Source of the DNA: Exiguobacterium sp. J17977
Lineage (GTDB): Bacteria; Bacillota; Bacilli; Exiguobacteriales; Exiguobacteriaceae
Direction of reading: 5' to 3'
Assembly (NCBI RefSeq): GCF_018616375.1
Contig: NZ_JAEQBB010000001.1
Span: 310,001-374,000 of the forward strand
Length of the DNA stretch: 64,000 nucleotides
Part shown: in pieces, positions 1 through 8,081 of the stretch
How positions within the stretch are numbered: position 1 is the first letter of the stretch
How the letters are laid out: the number at the start of each line of letters is the position of its first letter
The notes under the pieces: model-generated
Seen by the model: only the letters and a program-made list of their open reading frames with translations
What the model was told of the DNA's origin: nothing
Databases searched by the model: none
Translations under genes and position numbers: made by a program

Positions 1-792
1 ATTTCCATCATCCTCGTCCAAGACGCGGCCGTCAATGCCGGTCTCGTCTCGGTCGCCGTCTTTCCGGTGTTGATTGCGGCGACGCAAGGGTTGATCGGGT
101 TCCCGCTCACATCGATCATCTTACGGAAAGAAGCACGACGCATCCGGACGGCGCATCGCGACGGTACGCTCGCCACACCGAAAGAACATGCGGTCGTCCA
201 TGACGAGACGGACGATTCGATTTTACCAGCCGCGTTCCACACGACGGCGGGGACGCTGTTCGTCATGGGGGTCGTCGTCCTCATCTCGACCGTCTTGAGC
301 GGATGGACGAACGGCTACTTGAACACATTCGTCATCGCCTTGATTCTCGGGATCGTGTTGCGCCGTTTCAAGATTTTGAAAGCGAACGCGTTGAACGGGA
401 TTGATGCTTATGGTCTCATCATGATTGCGATTCTTCTCATCATCTTCGGTCCGCTCGCGACGCTATCTCCGAGCGCCTTGTTCGATTTGATTGTACCGAT
501 CACCATCTCGTTCGTCCTCGGTGTGTCCGGACTTCTCTTGTTCGCACTGATTGTCGGACGCTTCCTCGGCTACTCGAAAGAGATGTCGATGGCGATTGGG
601 TTGACGGCACTCTATGGATTCCCGGGAACGCTTATCTTGAGCGAGGAGGCGGCGAAGAGTATCGGGGAGACGGAAGAGGAGGTGCATATCATCGAGGATG
701 AGATATTACCGAAAATGATTGTCGCCGGTTTCTCGACGGTGACAATCACATCCGTGTTTATCACGGGGATACTTGCTGCGTTCATCTATTAA
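1..792 (+). CDS. Polytopic membrane protein, 3' part (partial)
   Basis: The frame is open from base 1, so the gene starts upstream and 263 residues are visible; the GTG at 67 is probably internal. The protein is mostly hydrophobic, with about seven membrane-spanning stretches. A basic then acidic cytoplasmic loop (codons about 40-75) separates the first helices from the rest. Near the C terminus there is a glycine/proline-rich stretch (GLTALYGFPGT) followed by an acidic segment. That layout resembles sodium/carboxylate or glutamate-type symporters, but I cannot assign a family. The next gene begins 12 nt downstream behind a shared AGGAGG ribosome site, so the two are probably co-transcribed. 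Confidence 0.7.
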   Translation: MSIILVQDAAVNAGLVSVAVFPVLIAATQGLIGFPLTSIILRKEARRIRTAHRDGTLATPKEHAVVHDETDDSILPAAFHTTAGTLFVMGVVVLISTVLSGWTNGYLNTFVIALILGIVLRRFKILKANALNGIDAYGLIMIAILLIIFGPLATLSPSALFDLIVPITISFVLGVSGLLLFALIVGRFLGYSKEMSMAIGLTALYGFPGTLILSEEAAKSIGETEEEVHIIEDEILPKMIVAGFSTVTITSVFITGILAAFIY

Positions 793-804
793 GGAGGAAA
801 CGAC

Positions 805-1581
805 ATGGCATTATCAACTGAACTCGGGACAATCAAGCAACTTCACAATGCGGAGGCGGGGGTGCTCAGTCTGTACTTGAGCACGAAACCGAGTGAGCGT
901 GACAAATGGGAGATTCATTTGAAGAACGAGTTGCGCCGGCTCGAGCAAGAAATCAAGAGCGAAGACGAGACGAAACTGCAAGCGTTCAAACAGCTCCGGG
1001 ACCGGGCCGAGCGAGAGATTCGGAGCAACGAACATAAGCTGTTGCGTAGCATCGTGTTATTCGCGGAAGGGAATGACGGCTTGTTCGAACTGCATTTCCT
1101 ACAGCTCGATGTCGACAACGAGTTCCATTACGGCGACAAACCAAATTTAGATCAAATCGAGAAGCTCGACGCCGAGTTCCCGAACACGGGCATCTTGCTC
1201 GCCCAACTCGACAGTATCACGGCGTATGACACACGACTTGGTGAAATCGAGGATATTGTCGTGTTCGACCTTGATCTCGATACCGACCAATGGAGACGGT
1301 ATCAAGGGCGTGGGAAAGGCGGGGAAGCCGCTTCGAGTAGCCAAACCGATCAATTCGACAGCCGGAAAGAAAATCAAGTCCGGCAATTTTATCGGGACGT
1401 CGCCGAAGAGATTCGTAAACTGCATAAGCATCACAAGTGGAGTGAGATCGTCATCATCGGACAGGACCGGAGCGCCAACTTGTTGAAAGATGAACTCGGA
1501 CTCGAGGTCGAGCGGGTCGTGAACCGGAACTTGGGACATGCTGAGGAAGAAGAAGTATTGCGGCGGGCGTTTGAAGCATGA
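805..1581 (+). CDS. VLRF1 / aeRF1-type release factor-like protein
   Basis: A 258-residue soluble protein, ATG preceded by AAGGAGG. It starts with a region rich in charged helices (VLSLYLSTKP, then ERDKWEIHLKNELRR) and ends with the signature (EIVIIGQDRSANLLK, VNRNLGHAEEEEVLRRAFE) typical of the bacterial VLRF1 branch of the archaeo-eukaryotic peptide-release-factor superfamily. Members of this superfamily act on peptidyl-tRNA or stalled ribosomes; the exact role of this bacterial branch is not settled. It follows the membrane-protein gene by 12 nt and is closed by a strong hairpin. The family call is from recalled homologue style, not from a search. Confidence 0.75.
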   Translation: MALSTELGTIKQLHNAEAGVLSLYLSTKPSERDKWEIHLKNELRRLEQEIKSEDETKLQAFKQLRDRAEREIRSNEHKLLRSIVLFAEGNDGLFELHFLQLDVDNEFHYGDKPNLDQIEKLDAEFPNTGILLAQLDSITAYDTRLGEIEDIVVFDLDLDTDQWRRYQGRGKGGEAASSSQTDQFDSRKENQVRQFYRDVAEEIRKLHKHHKWSEIVIIGQDRSANLLKDELGLEVERVVNRNLGHAEEEEVLRRAFEA

Positions 1582-1583
1582 TT

Positions 1584-1611
1584 AAAGCGAGCGACACGTG
1601 TCGCTCGCTTT
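1584..1611. terminator. Bidirectional intrinsic terminator
   Basis: Perfect 28-nt palindrome made of AAAGCGAGCGACAC and its complement, with A/T tracts on both sides. It sits between the convergent VLRF1 and cation-transporter genes and can serve both. Confidence 0.85.
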
Positions 1612-2523
1612 TCATTCGGCCCAACGGTTGTCTTGCGTGAACGAAATCGTCAGCCATTTCTCATACGGCAAGAACGCGAGCGCGTCCTCGATCTTCTGAC
1701 GGATGCGGTCCTGCTCGGCAATCTTGTCATACCGGTAGTCCTTTGGGACGACGAGGTCAATCTCGATGAAGAGCATGTTGCCCGACTTGGTCGTGCGGAC
1801 ATACGTTTTCAACACATCATAGTGGTGGGCGACTTGAAGGATGGTAAGCGTGATTTGTTTGCTGTACGGCGTCTCCGTATTCATCCCAATCAACTCTTTA
1901 ATGGCGGTCCACATCTCGATGAGCGGCGTCTTGACGAGCCAGAGTGTGATGATAATTAGCATGACCGGGTCGACGTACGGAGAGATGGCGTCGAACGACA
2001 GCCAGACGAGAACTTGGGCAATCAAATAGCCGATGAGAGCCCCGCCGGTCAAGATGAAGCTGAGCCGCCATTGAACGATTTCAGCACTGACGAGACCCGA
2101 GCTCGCCTTCATCTGGAACGTGCGCAAGTAGCGGAAGATGCCGTACGTCAACGCGGCGCTGATCGCCAAATACACGAGAGCCCCGCCGAGGACGAGTTCA
2201 TTGCCGCCGGCACGGACGTCGTCGATGGCCCCGAGGAAGGCGTCAACGATGACGTACAAGAGGACGCCGTACTGGAATAGGATGATGAGCGGTTCAATCA
2301 AACTTTTGCCGAATGGGAACCGCTTATCGGTCGTCAACATATAGACACCTGCCCGAAGCGAAATCCAACTCATGATGACACTCAAAAACGAGTAAATCCC
2401 ATCGAAGAGAATGAAAGCGGAAGATAGCCAATAGCCGACGAGAATGCCGGCGATAGCGAAGACGAATGAGCAAACGACAGAGACGCGCAGGACGTAACGC
2501 TCGAGCTGAGGGTCTTTCGGCAT
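1612..2523 (-). CDS. Cation diffusion facilitator (CDF) family transporter
   Basis: A 303-residue inner-membrane protein expected to export divalent metal ions. An N-terminal hydrophobic domain of about six helices carries the family-type second-helix acid motif (FILFDGIYSFLSV), with a further Asp in the fifth helix region (SPYVDPVMLI). A soluble C-terminal domain (KTYVRTTKSGNMLFIEIDLVVPK) has the CDF cytoplasmic fold pattern. The start at 2523 is chosen because CAAGGGAGG lies just upstream; an ATG 38 codons earlier in frame (2637) gives an implausible N terminus. It stands alone, with terminators on both sides. The metal cannot be told from sequence. Confidence 0.85.
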   Translation of the reverse strand: MPKDPQLERYVLRVSVVCSFVFAIAGILVGYWLSSAFILFDGIYSFLSVIMSWISLRAGVYMLTTDKRFPFGKSLIEPLIILFQYGVLLYVIVDAFLGAIDDVRAGGNELVLGGALVYLAISAALTYGIFRYLRTFQMKASSGLVSAEIVQWRLSFILTGGALIGYLIAQVLVWLSFDAISPYVDPVMLIIITLWLVKTPLIEMWTAIKELIGMNTETPYSKQITLTILQVAHHYDVLKTYVRTTKSGNMLFIEIDLVVPKDYRYDKIAEQDRIRQKIEDALAFLPYEKWLTISFTQDNRWAE

Positions 2524-2621
2524 AGGGGAGGCCTCCCTTGAATCAGATGAATGATGGCATATACCTCTATTTTCCCACTTGTGGACAATCATATGTTTCG
2601 AACATACGGTGTCGACAGAAA

Positions 2622-2653
2622 ACACGCCTGACCTCATGGGAGGACAGGCGTGT
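2622..2653 (-). terminator. Intrinsic terminator of the NlpC/P60 gene
   Basis: ACACGCCTG pairs with CAGGCGTGT across a 14-nt loop and is followed on the minus strand by TTTTC, just downstream of the stop of the secreted hydrolase gene. Confidence 0.75.
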
Positions 2654-2658
2654 ATGAA

Positions 2659-4713
2659 TTAAAGTGACTTGTAGCCGAGGAAGTGAGGCCGCCACTGCGG
2701 GTCATGAATCGAGTTGATTTGGAGCATCTCGCCCCCTGCATGAATGAACGTCTCTTTGTCGAGCATGATACCGATGTGAGACGGACCGTTGCGATACGTC
2801 CCATGGAAGAAGATGATATCGCCTCGTTTTCCAGTCGAAATGTTTGTCCGGCGGTTCTTGAAATGGTTGCTTTGCCAATAACCGCTCACGTTCGTTCGGC
2901 CACCGACCTTTCCGGCTTGATTCGTCGCATAATGGATGAGTCCGGAACAGTCAAATCCGCCATTGAGCGGAGACTGTGAGCCCCATGTGTACGGCGTCCC
3001 GAGATGTTTCGCGGCAGCAGCAATCATGCGTTCGGCCTGCGTATTGCCGCGTGACGTGAGTAACGGATCCGATTTTACGCGGATGTCTTGCTTTTTCACG
3101 TAAATCGGTCGCCAACTGTCTTGAATCAAATACGAATCACCATGCAGAGAACGTGGATAGACGCGACGATTTGTATCGAGATAGCCGATCGGTTTTGTAT
3201 CATACGGATTCGCATAGAACGGTGTCTGTTTGACCGTATAGTAATGAGCTTTGACCGAAACCGCCGTTTTTCCTACGGCTTTCGGTTTCGTCGTCGCAAT
3301 GTAAGGGTTCAAGACATATACTTTCTTGCCGGATGCGAGCCGGACTTGCCAAAAGTCGTCATCAATCGAACGAATCCCGACGAGCTTTGCGCCGCGCGCT
3401 AACTGGCCGGCTGGGCGCGTATAGGCGATATCACTCGAGAAGTATGGCGTCCCGCTAAGTTGTGTATAAAAGACGGTGCCGGCTTTCGGTTTTGGGAGCG
3501 GCTTATTCAGACTCAAGTAAGATGAAGCGACGAAGTAATACTTCGTCCCAATCTTGACCCGTGTATAATGTCCACTCGTGCCGTACGTCTCAATCAAGCG
3601 ACCACGGTTAAATTGAGCCATCTGCTTCGAGAAGGTAGATGTGGTTTGATACACTTCCACCTCATCAAATTTGACATAACGCTTGCCCGTCGCGTCATAA
3701 AGCGGGGGTTTTGTTGTGCTCGTCAGGCTGGTGGCGACAAAGCGATACTGCCCGCCAGTGTAGACGCGCGTGTACTTGCCGTATGTCCCGTAAATGTTGA
3801 CGAACGCCCCACGCTTCAGCGTCCCGACTTGTTTGAACGACTCGTTGTAGAGGGGAGCGGCTTTCGTGATATAGCGCTGCCCGGTCTTTAAAGGGGCTGG
3901 TTTGGTCGTGCTCGTATGGCTCGTTTGAATGAATCGGTACTGGCCACCCGTGAAGACACGTGAGCGGTTCCCGACTTCTCCGTACATGCTAATTCGTTGG
4001 CCACGTTTGACGGTCCCGACAATCGTGTTTTCACTCGCATCCGCGTAAAGCGGTGTATCTTTCGTGATGTATCGTTCAACTGTCTTGATTGGGCGACTGA
4101 GTGTCGCGCTCATCGCTACATACTCATAAGTGTCTCCTGAACGAACCCGGTAATAGCCGTTCTTTGTCTGCCCGAATACGGTGATGGTCTGACCGAGTTG
4201 AACGTTACTGACGACTGGACCGATACGTGGTGTGGCGTAAACATTCGCCTTCGCTTTGACATACCGGGTCTCCCCGGCAAGGACAGGGGCATTATCAGCG
4301 AGTGCGGTACGCTTGATGAACTGTGGCGTCTCTCCGACGATGCGAAGGAGGGCAGCCTGATCGCCTAAATCGTAAACGCTCACGGTCACACCATATGACA
4401 AAAACTCGACCGCGTTCCCTGCTTCATTAAGCAGGTACGTTTCAGCGATGACGGTTTTCATGACCGGTTCGACGAGGGCCTCGTTCGAGACGTACCCGGT
4501 TTGTTCACCTGCCGATACGTGGGCATGGGTATCGGACCGATTGAGGACGGTGACGGCCGTCCCTTTCGATAACACGGTCAAGCTATCGCTGTCTTCCATC
4601 GACACGAGGAGTGGTGTGTCGGCTTTAATCAAACGTGTGGTCGCTTCTGCAGAGACGGAAGCCACCAATAAAAAACTGAATAAGACAAGCAAACTGAATA
4701 AGCGTTTATACAT
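2659..4713 (-). CDS. Secreted SH3-repeat NlpC/P60 cell-wall endopeptidase
   Basis: A 684-residue exported protein. It has a signal peptide (MYKRLFSLLVLFSFLLVASVSAEA, shown in two halves MYKRLFSLLV and LFSFLLVASVSAEA). About eight SH3-like repeats of roughly 60-70 residues follow, each opening with a pattern such as RYITKDTPLY and closing near TTKP. A C-terminal NlpC/P60 domain follows (residues about 560-684), with catalytic Cys in DCSGL, His in SHIGI and a third polar His in HAGG. Such enzymes cut the peptide stems of peptidoglycan; the SH3 repeats are expected to hold it to the wall. Start ATG 4713 is preferred because TGAGGTG is spaced 7 nt before it. The unusually long SH3 tail suggests a fixed wall-associated autolysin. 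Confidence 0.88.
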   Translation of the reverse strand: MYKRLFSLLVLFSFLLVASVSAEATTRLIKADTPLLVSMEDSDSLTVLSKGTAVTVLNRSDTHAHVSAGEQTGYVSNEALVEPVMKTVIAETYLLNEAGNAVEFLSYGVTVSVYDLGDQAALLRIVGETPQFIKRTALADNAPVLAGETRYVKAKANVYATPRIGPVVSNVQLGQTITVFGQTKNGYYRVRSGDTYEYVAMSATLSRPIKTVERYITKDTPLYADASENTIVGTVKRGQRISMYGEVGNRSRVFTGGQYRFIQTSHTSTTKPAPLKTGQRYITKAAPLYNESFKQVGTLKRGAFVNIYGTYGKYTRVYTGGQYRFVATSLTSTTKPPLYDATGKRYVKFDEVEVYQTTSTFSKQMAQFNRGRLIETYGTSGHYTRVKIGTKYYFVASSYLSLNKPLPKPKAGTVFYTQLSGTPYFSSDIAYTRPAGQLARGAKLVGIRSIDDDFWQVRLASGKKVYVLNPYIATTKPKAVGKTAVSVKAHYYTVKQTPFYANPYDTKPIGYLDTNRRVYPRSLHGDSYLIQDSWRPIYVKKQDIRVKSDPLLTSRGNTQAERMIAAAAKHLGTPYTWGSQSPLNGGFDCSGLIHYATNQAGKVGGRTNVSGYWQSNHFKNRRTNISTGKRGDIIFFHGTYRNGPSHIGIMLDKETFIHAGGEMLQINSIHDPQWRPHFLGYKSL

Positions 4714-4857
4714 ATGTAGCACCTCAGGTCTATAGTTTCATCTGTTATTATATCGACTTGAAAAAGGAAAATGTTAGAAAATGAGGTGGAATGTTGTATC
4801 TTCTCTTCGATTTGGCATGCTAGAATAACAAAAAGCATCTGGAAAGTAGGGGGAATC

Positions 4858-5418
4858 ATGAAATTTGTAGTCTTATTTGGTCCACAAGCCGTCGGCAAGA
4901 TGACAGTCGGGCAAGAGCTCGCCAGCATCACGGATTTAAAGCTGTTCCATAACCATATGACGATCGACCTCGTCAGTCCATTCTTCAGTTATGGGACGGA
5001 CGAAGGCCGCCGCCTCGTCCAGCTGTTCCGTCGCGAACTGTTCGAAGCGGTCGCGAAAAGTGATTTGGACGGGATGATTTTCACGTTCGTCTGGGCATTT
5101 GATTTAGAAGAGGACTGGGCGTATATCAAACAAGTGACCGACCTGTTCGAGTCGAACGGGGCCGACATCTATTATGTCGAACTCGAGGCGGACATCGAGG
5201 AGCGGCTGATCCGCAACCAAACGGAGAACCGGCTGACGCATAAGCCGACGAAGCGGGACATCGCCTGGTCGGAAGGCGAGTTGAAGCAGACGGCGACGCT
5301 CTATCGATTGAACTCACAGGACGGGGAACTCGACGTCGACAACTATTTGCGCATCAACAACACGCATCTCGATGCGGCGACGGTCGCCGAACGAATCAAA
5401 CAACATTTCCAGCTATGA
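4858..5418 (+). CDS. P-loop nucleotide kinase-like protein (AAA family ATPase)
   Basis: A 186-residue cytosolic protein starting MKFVVLFGPQAVGKMTVG. The Walker A-like loop has Met where Ser/Thr normally follows the Lys (GKM). I recall this variant as conserved in a Bacillales family of small kinase-like proteins, so it is not evidence of decay. A helix rich in histidine (KLFHNHMTIDLV) and a lid-like segment (EERLIRNQTENRLTHKPTKRD) follow, as in adenylate/shikimate kinase folds. ATG 4858 is chosen for the GTAGGGGG site; an in-frame ATG at 4771 has no such site. The substrate is unknown. It is a single gene closed by a hairpin. Confidence 0.75.
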   Translation: MKFVVLFGPQAVGKMTVGQELASITDLKLFHNHMTIDLVSPFFSYGTDEGRRLVQLFRRELFEAVAKSDLDGMIFTFVWAFDLEEDWAYIKQVTDLFESNGADIYYVELEADIEERLIRNQTENRLTHKPTKRDIAWSEGELKQTATLYRLNSQDGELDVDNYLRINNTHLDAATVAERIKQHFQL

Positions 5419-5420
5419 CA

Positions 5421-5449
5421 AAAGCGAGTCCCTCATAAGGACTCGCTTT
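5421..5449. terminator. Bidirectional intrinsic terminator
   Basis: AAAGCGAGTCC and GGACTCGCTTT form an 11-bp stem with a short loop between the convergent P-loop gene and the chb operon. Confidence 0.85.
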
Positions 5450-5451
5450 CG

Positions 5452-6147
5452 TTATGCCCACCAATCGGGGCGTTGATAGGATATGAGCATGTCTTTCTCG
5501 ACGAGACGTTTATCGAGGTAAGACGTGACGCTCGGGAGCACGGCATCGAGATCGGCCGGGTGGACCATGACCTCAATCGAGCCGCCCGGTTGAATCGCAT
5601 CGAGCGTCTCTCTGGTGACGCCATCGCCGTAGAACGCGTCACTGAACCGTTCGGTCACCCACAAATCCTGGCGTGCGTCGAGGCTCGTTAAGGCCCGAAA
5701 GGTCGTGCCATATTCTTCGGCGAGACGGACGATGACGTCTTGAATCGCCGGCCAGCCATGGACGTGGTGATGACTGTCGAGGTGATGGAGCGGGAGACCC
5801 GTCGCACGAAACGCCTCGATTTGGGCTTTCCACTCGAGATAGACAAGTTCCGAGTCCGGCGCCGCTTCCGTCAGAAAACGGTTCGTGTAGCGGAACGTCC
5901 CGTCTTCTTTCGTGAGCGGTGTGCTCGTCTCGGCGAGCGGTCGGCCCCAGGTCAAGGCGAGATGCACCCCGACGTGAAGCGTCGGATGTTGCTTCGCGAG
6001 CATCACAGCCTCCTCGACGGCGTGACCGTTCATAATCATCGTCGCCGAGTTGACGATTCCGTGGACGTGGCTGTCGATGATGCCACTGTTCACCCCGGTC
6101 GTCAGTCCGAAATCGTCAGCGTTAATCAAGACGTACGTCTTACGCAT
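5452..6147 (-). CDS. chbG: ChbG/YdjC-type carbohydrate deacetylase
   Basis: A 231-residue member of the YdjC family, metal-dependent N-deacetylases that act on chitooligosaccharides and their 6-phosphates. Visible features are the N-terminal metal/catalytic motif INADDFG (residues about 8-14), VGVHLALTWG, and the histidine cluster HHLDSHHHVHGWP that completes the metal site. It is the last gene of the five-gene sugar operon, and its first 8 nt overlap the EIIB gene, indicating translational coupling. In enteric bacteria ChbG removes one acetyl group from chitobiose-6-P before hydrolysis; the same job is inferred here. Length is usual for the family. Confidence 0.88.
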   Translation of the reverse strand: MRKTYVLINADDFGLTTGVNSGIIDSHVHGIVNSATMIMNGHAVEEAVMLAKQHPTLHVGVHLALTWGRPLAETSTPLTKEDGTFRYTNRFLTEAAPDSELVYLEWKAQIEAFRATGLPLHHLDSHHHVHGWPAIQDVIVRLAEEYGTTFRALTSLDARQDLWVTERFSDAFYGDGVTRETLDAIQPGGSIEVMVHPADLDAVLPSVTSYLDKRLVEKDMLISYQRPDWWA

Positions 6148-6436
6148 TTTGGACGAGACCGAGCGCTTGATCGAGCACTTGGTCGCCTTTCATAAGACCG
6201 TACGCCATGTTGTCAATGACGGCGACCGGTACCGACACCGATGACTTGATTTTGCTTTCAAGGTAGCGGACTTGTGGTCCGATCAAGATGACGTCGACGT
6301 TCGTTTGCTCCTTTAAACGGGACTCAGGAATCGCTTCAATTGTCGCTTCTAAGCCACGGGTTGCGGCCTCGGCCCGCATTTTTTCAACAAGGATCGATGT
6401 CGACATGCCTGCCGAACAGACGAGTAAGATGTTCAT
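6140..6436 (-). CDS. celA: PTS lactose/cellobiose-type EIIB subunit
   Basis: A 98-residue cytosolic phosphocarrier. The phosphorylated cysteine lies in LLVCSAGMSTS (Cys 7), the classic P-loop of the Lac-family IIB protein. It passes phosphate from EIIA to the sugar crossing EIIC. The start overlaps the EIIA stop by 4 nt and the 3' end overlaps chbG by 8 nt. Substrate is probably diacetylchitobiose or cellobiose, judged from the linked deacetylase and GH4 enzyme. Confidence 0.92.
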   Translation of the reverse strand: MNILLVCSAGMSTSILVEKMRAEAATRGLEATIEAIPESRLKEQTNVDVILIGPQVRYLESKIKSSVSVPVAVIDNMAYGLMKGDQVLDQALGLVQNA

Positions 6437-6765
6437 TTCGTTTCCTCCAATCGATTGAGTCGAGTGATCATGTCAATCATCTCGATGGCGAGTTCTTTGA
6501 CGGTCATCGCCGTCATGAGATGGTCTTGGGCGTGGACGAGCAAGACGCTCATGTCGCTTGCCGTGCCGCGAGCTTCTTCTTGCAGGAGCTCGGTCTGCAT
6601 TTTGTGTGCCTCTAAAAACGCTGCATCGGCTTCCTTCATTTTCGCTTCGGCAGTTTCCACTTCACCGCGCTTGGCGGCTGCGATTGCTTCAAACGCCGAC
6701 GAGCGGGCGTTACCGGCGTGCAAGATGATCATGAATGACAGTTGTTGCATCGTTTCAGTTTTCAC
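6433..6765 (-). CDS. celC: PTS lactose/cellobiose-type EIIA subunit
   Basis: A 110-residue, all-helical phosphocarrier that takes phosphate from HPr. The phosphorylated His is in LLVHAQDHLMTA, the Lac-family IIA signature; HAGNARS near the N terminus is also conserved. It works as a trimer in this family. It overlaps the EIIC gene upstream and the EIIB gene downstream by 4 nt each, so the three subunits are translationally coupled. Confidence 0.92.
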   Translation of the reverse strand: MKTETMQQLSFMIILHAGNARSSAFEAIAAAKRGEVETAEAKMKEADAAFLEAHKMQTELLQEEARGTASDMSVLLVHAQDHLMTAMTVKELAIEMIDMITRLNRLEETK

Positions 6766-8081
6766 GAAATTTTCTCTCCTTCGTTGGCATCAGATTGGTT
6801 CTTGTTGATTTCGGCCGTCATCGCCTTCGCGCCGGCCATGACGAATGGGATGTACATCGCCGTCGCAATCGTCAAGTTGACGAGTTGGAGCAAGATACCG
6901 CGGACGCTACCGCCAGTGACGAGATAACCACTGATGATTGGTGGTGTCGTCCAAGGCACGATGGCGACCGTCTTCGGCACCATACCGGTCGTCAAGGCGA
7001 CGTATGACACAATTGTGAGCGTGACCGGGACCAAGATAAACGGAATCAACATGATCGGGTTCAACACGATTGGAAGACCGAAGATGACCGGTTCGTTAAT
7101 GTTGAACAGTCCGGCCGGTGCCGACAGTTTCGCGACTTGGTGGTACGGGTGGTTGCGCTGCTTGCGGACGACGATGAAGATGGCGAGCAGGAGTGCGAAC
7201 GTCGTACCAGATCCGCCCATGAAGACGAACGTATCGAGGAACGGCTTTGTGACCGTGAACGGTACGTCATACGCTGACGCGCCTGCTTGGAACGCGGCCA
7301 AGTTTTGTTCGATGAGCGGCAGATAAATCGGTTCGATGACCGAACCGATGATGTTCGTGCCGTGCAACCCGAAGAACCAAAGGATGTGGTTCAAGAAGGC
7401 GATGACGAGACCGGCTGCGAGCGAATCGCCGAACCCTTGGAGCGGTTGCTGGATGACTTTGAAGATGACTTCGAAAATGCTGAGCTCGATTTGGAGCGTC
7501 ATGAACAGTTGCACGGCAGCGACGAGCGTCAAGATGAGCATCGATGGGATGAGCGCCTGGAATGAACGCGTGACCCCGCCAGGCACACCGTCCGGCATCT
7601 TGATTGTCAGTTTCGTGTTGATGAGATAACGGAACAGCTCGGTGACGACGATCGAGACGATGATGGCGACGAACAACCCTTGCGCGCCGAGCCAGGCGAA
7701 GTTCAGTCCCCAGTCCTCGGTGACCGGGACGAGCATGATATACGACGCGACCGAGAGAATACCGGCGGCGAGCCCGTCGACCCCGTACGATCGGGCCAAG
7801 TTATAACCGATCGAGAAGGCGACGAGAAGTCCTAATATGGCGAACGAGGCGGTCCAAATGTTGCCGCCGAGCCCTTGCCAATTGCCTTCACCGAAAGCGT
7901 TGTTCATCATACCGACGAAGTCGAGCGAGAGGCCACCTAAATTGATGGCTGGGAAGTTGTTAATAAGGACAGCGAGCGAGCCGACGATGATGAGCGGCAT
8001 GACCGATACGAAGCCATCGCGGATGGCGACCAAGTGACGCTGGGAGCCGATGCGCCCAGCGATTTCGATAAATTTGTTCAC
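6762..8081 (-). CDS. celB: PTS lactose/cellobiose-type EIIC permease
   Basis: A 439-residue membrane permease that carries and helps phosphorylate the sugar. It begins MNKFIEIAGRIGSQRHLVAIRDG, shown here as MNKFIEIAGRIGSQRHL then VAIRDG, the usual Lac-family IIC opening. It has about ten hydrophobic segments and contains the conserved NINEPVIFGLPIVLNP loop (INEP substrate motif) and a histidine loop FLNHILWFFGLHGTN. It overlaps the GH4 gene before it and the EIIA gene after it by 4 nt each. Length is normal for the family. Confidence 0.92.
   Translation of the reverse strand: MNKFIEIAGRIGSQRHLVAIRDGFVSVMPLIIVGSLAVLINNFPAINLGGLSLDFVGMMNNAFGEGNWQGLGGNIWTASFAILGLLVAFSIGYNLARSYGVDGLAAGILSVASYIMLVPVTEDWGLNFAWLGAQGLFVAIIVSIVVTELFRYLINTKLTIKMPDGVPGGVTRSFQALIPSMLILTLVAAVQLFMTLQIELSIFEVIFKVIQQPLQGFGDSLAAGLVIAFLNHILWFFGLHGTNIIGSVIEPIYLPLIEQNLAAFQAGASAYDVPFTVTKPFLDTFVFMGGSGTTFALLLAIFIVVRKQRNHPYHQVAKLSAPAGLFNINEPVIFGLPIVLNPIMLIPFILVPVTLTIVSYVALTTGMVPKTVAIVPWTTPPIISGYLVTGGSVRGILLQLVNLTIATAMYIPFVMAGAKAMTAEINKNQSDANEGEKIS

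Noticed and set aside
4858-4920. Decayed Walker A (GKM) as a sign of a dead enzyme
   Set aside because: The surrounding sequence is intact and I recall the same variant in related small P-loop proteins, so it is more likely a family trait.
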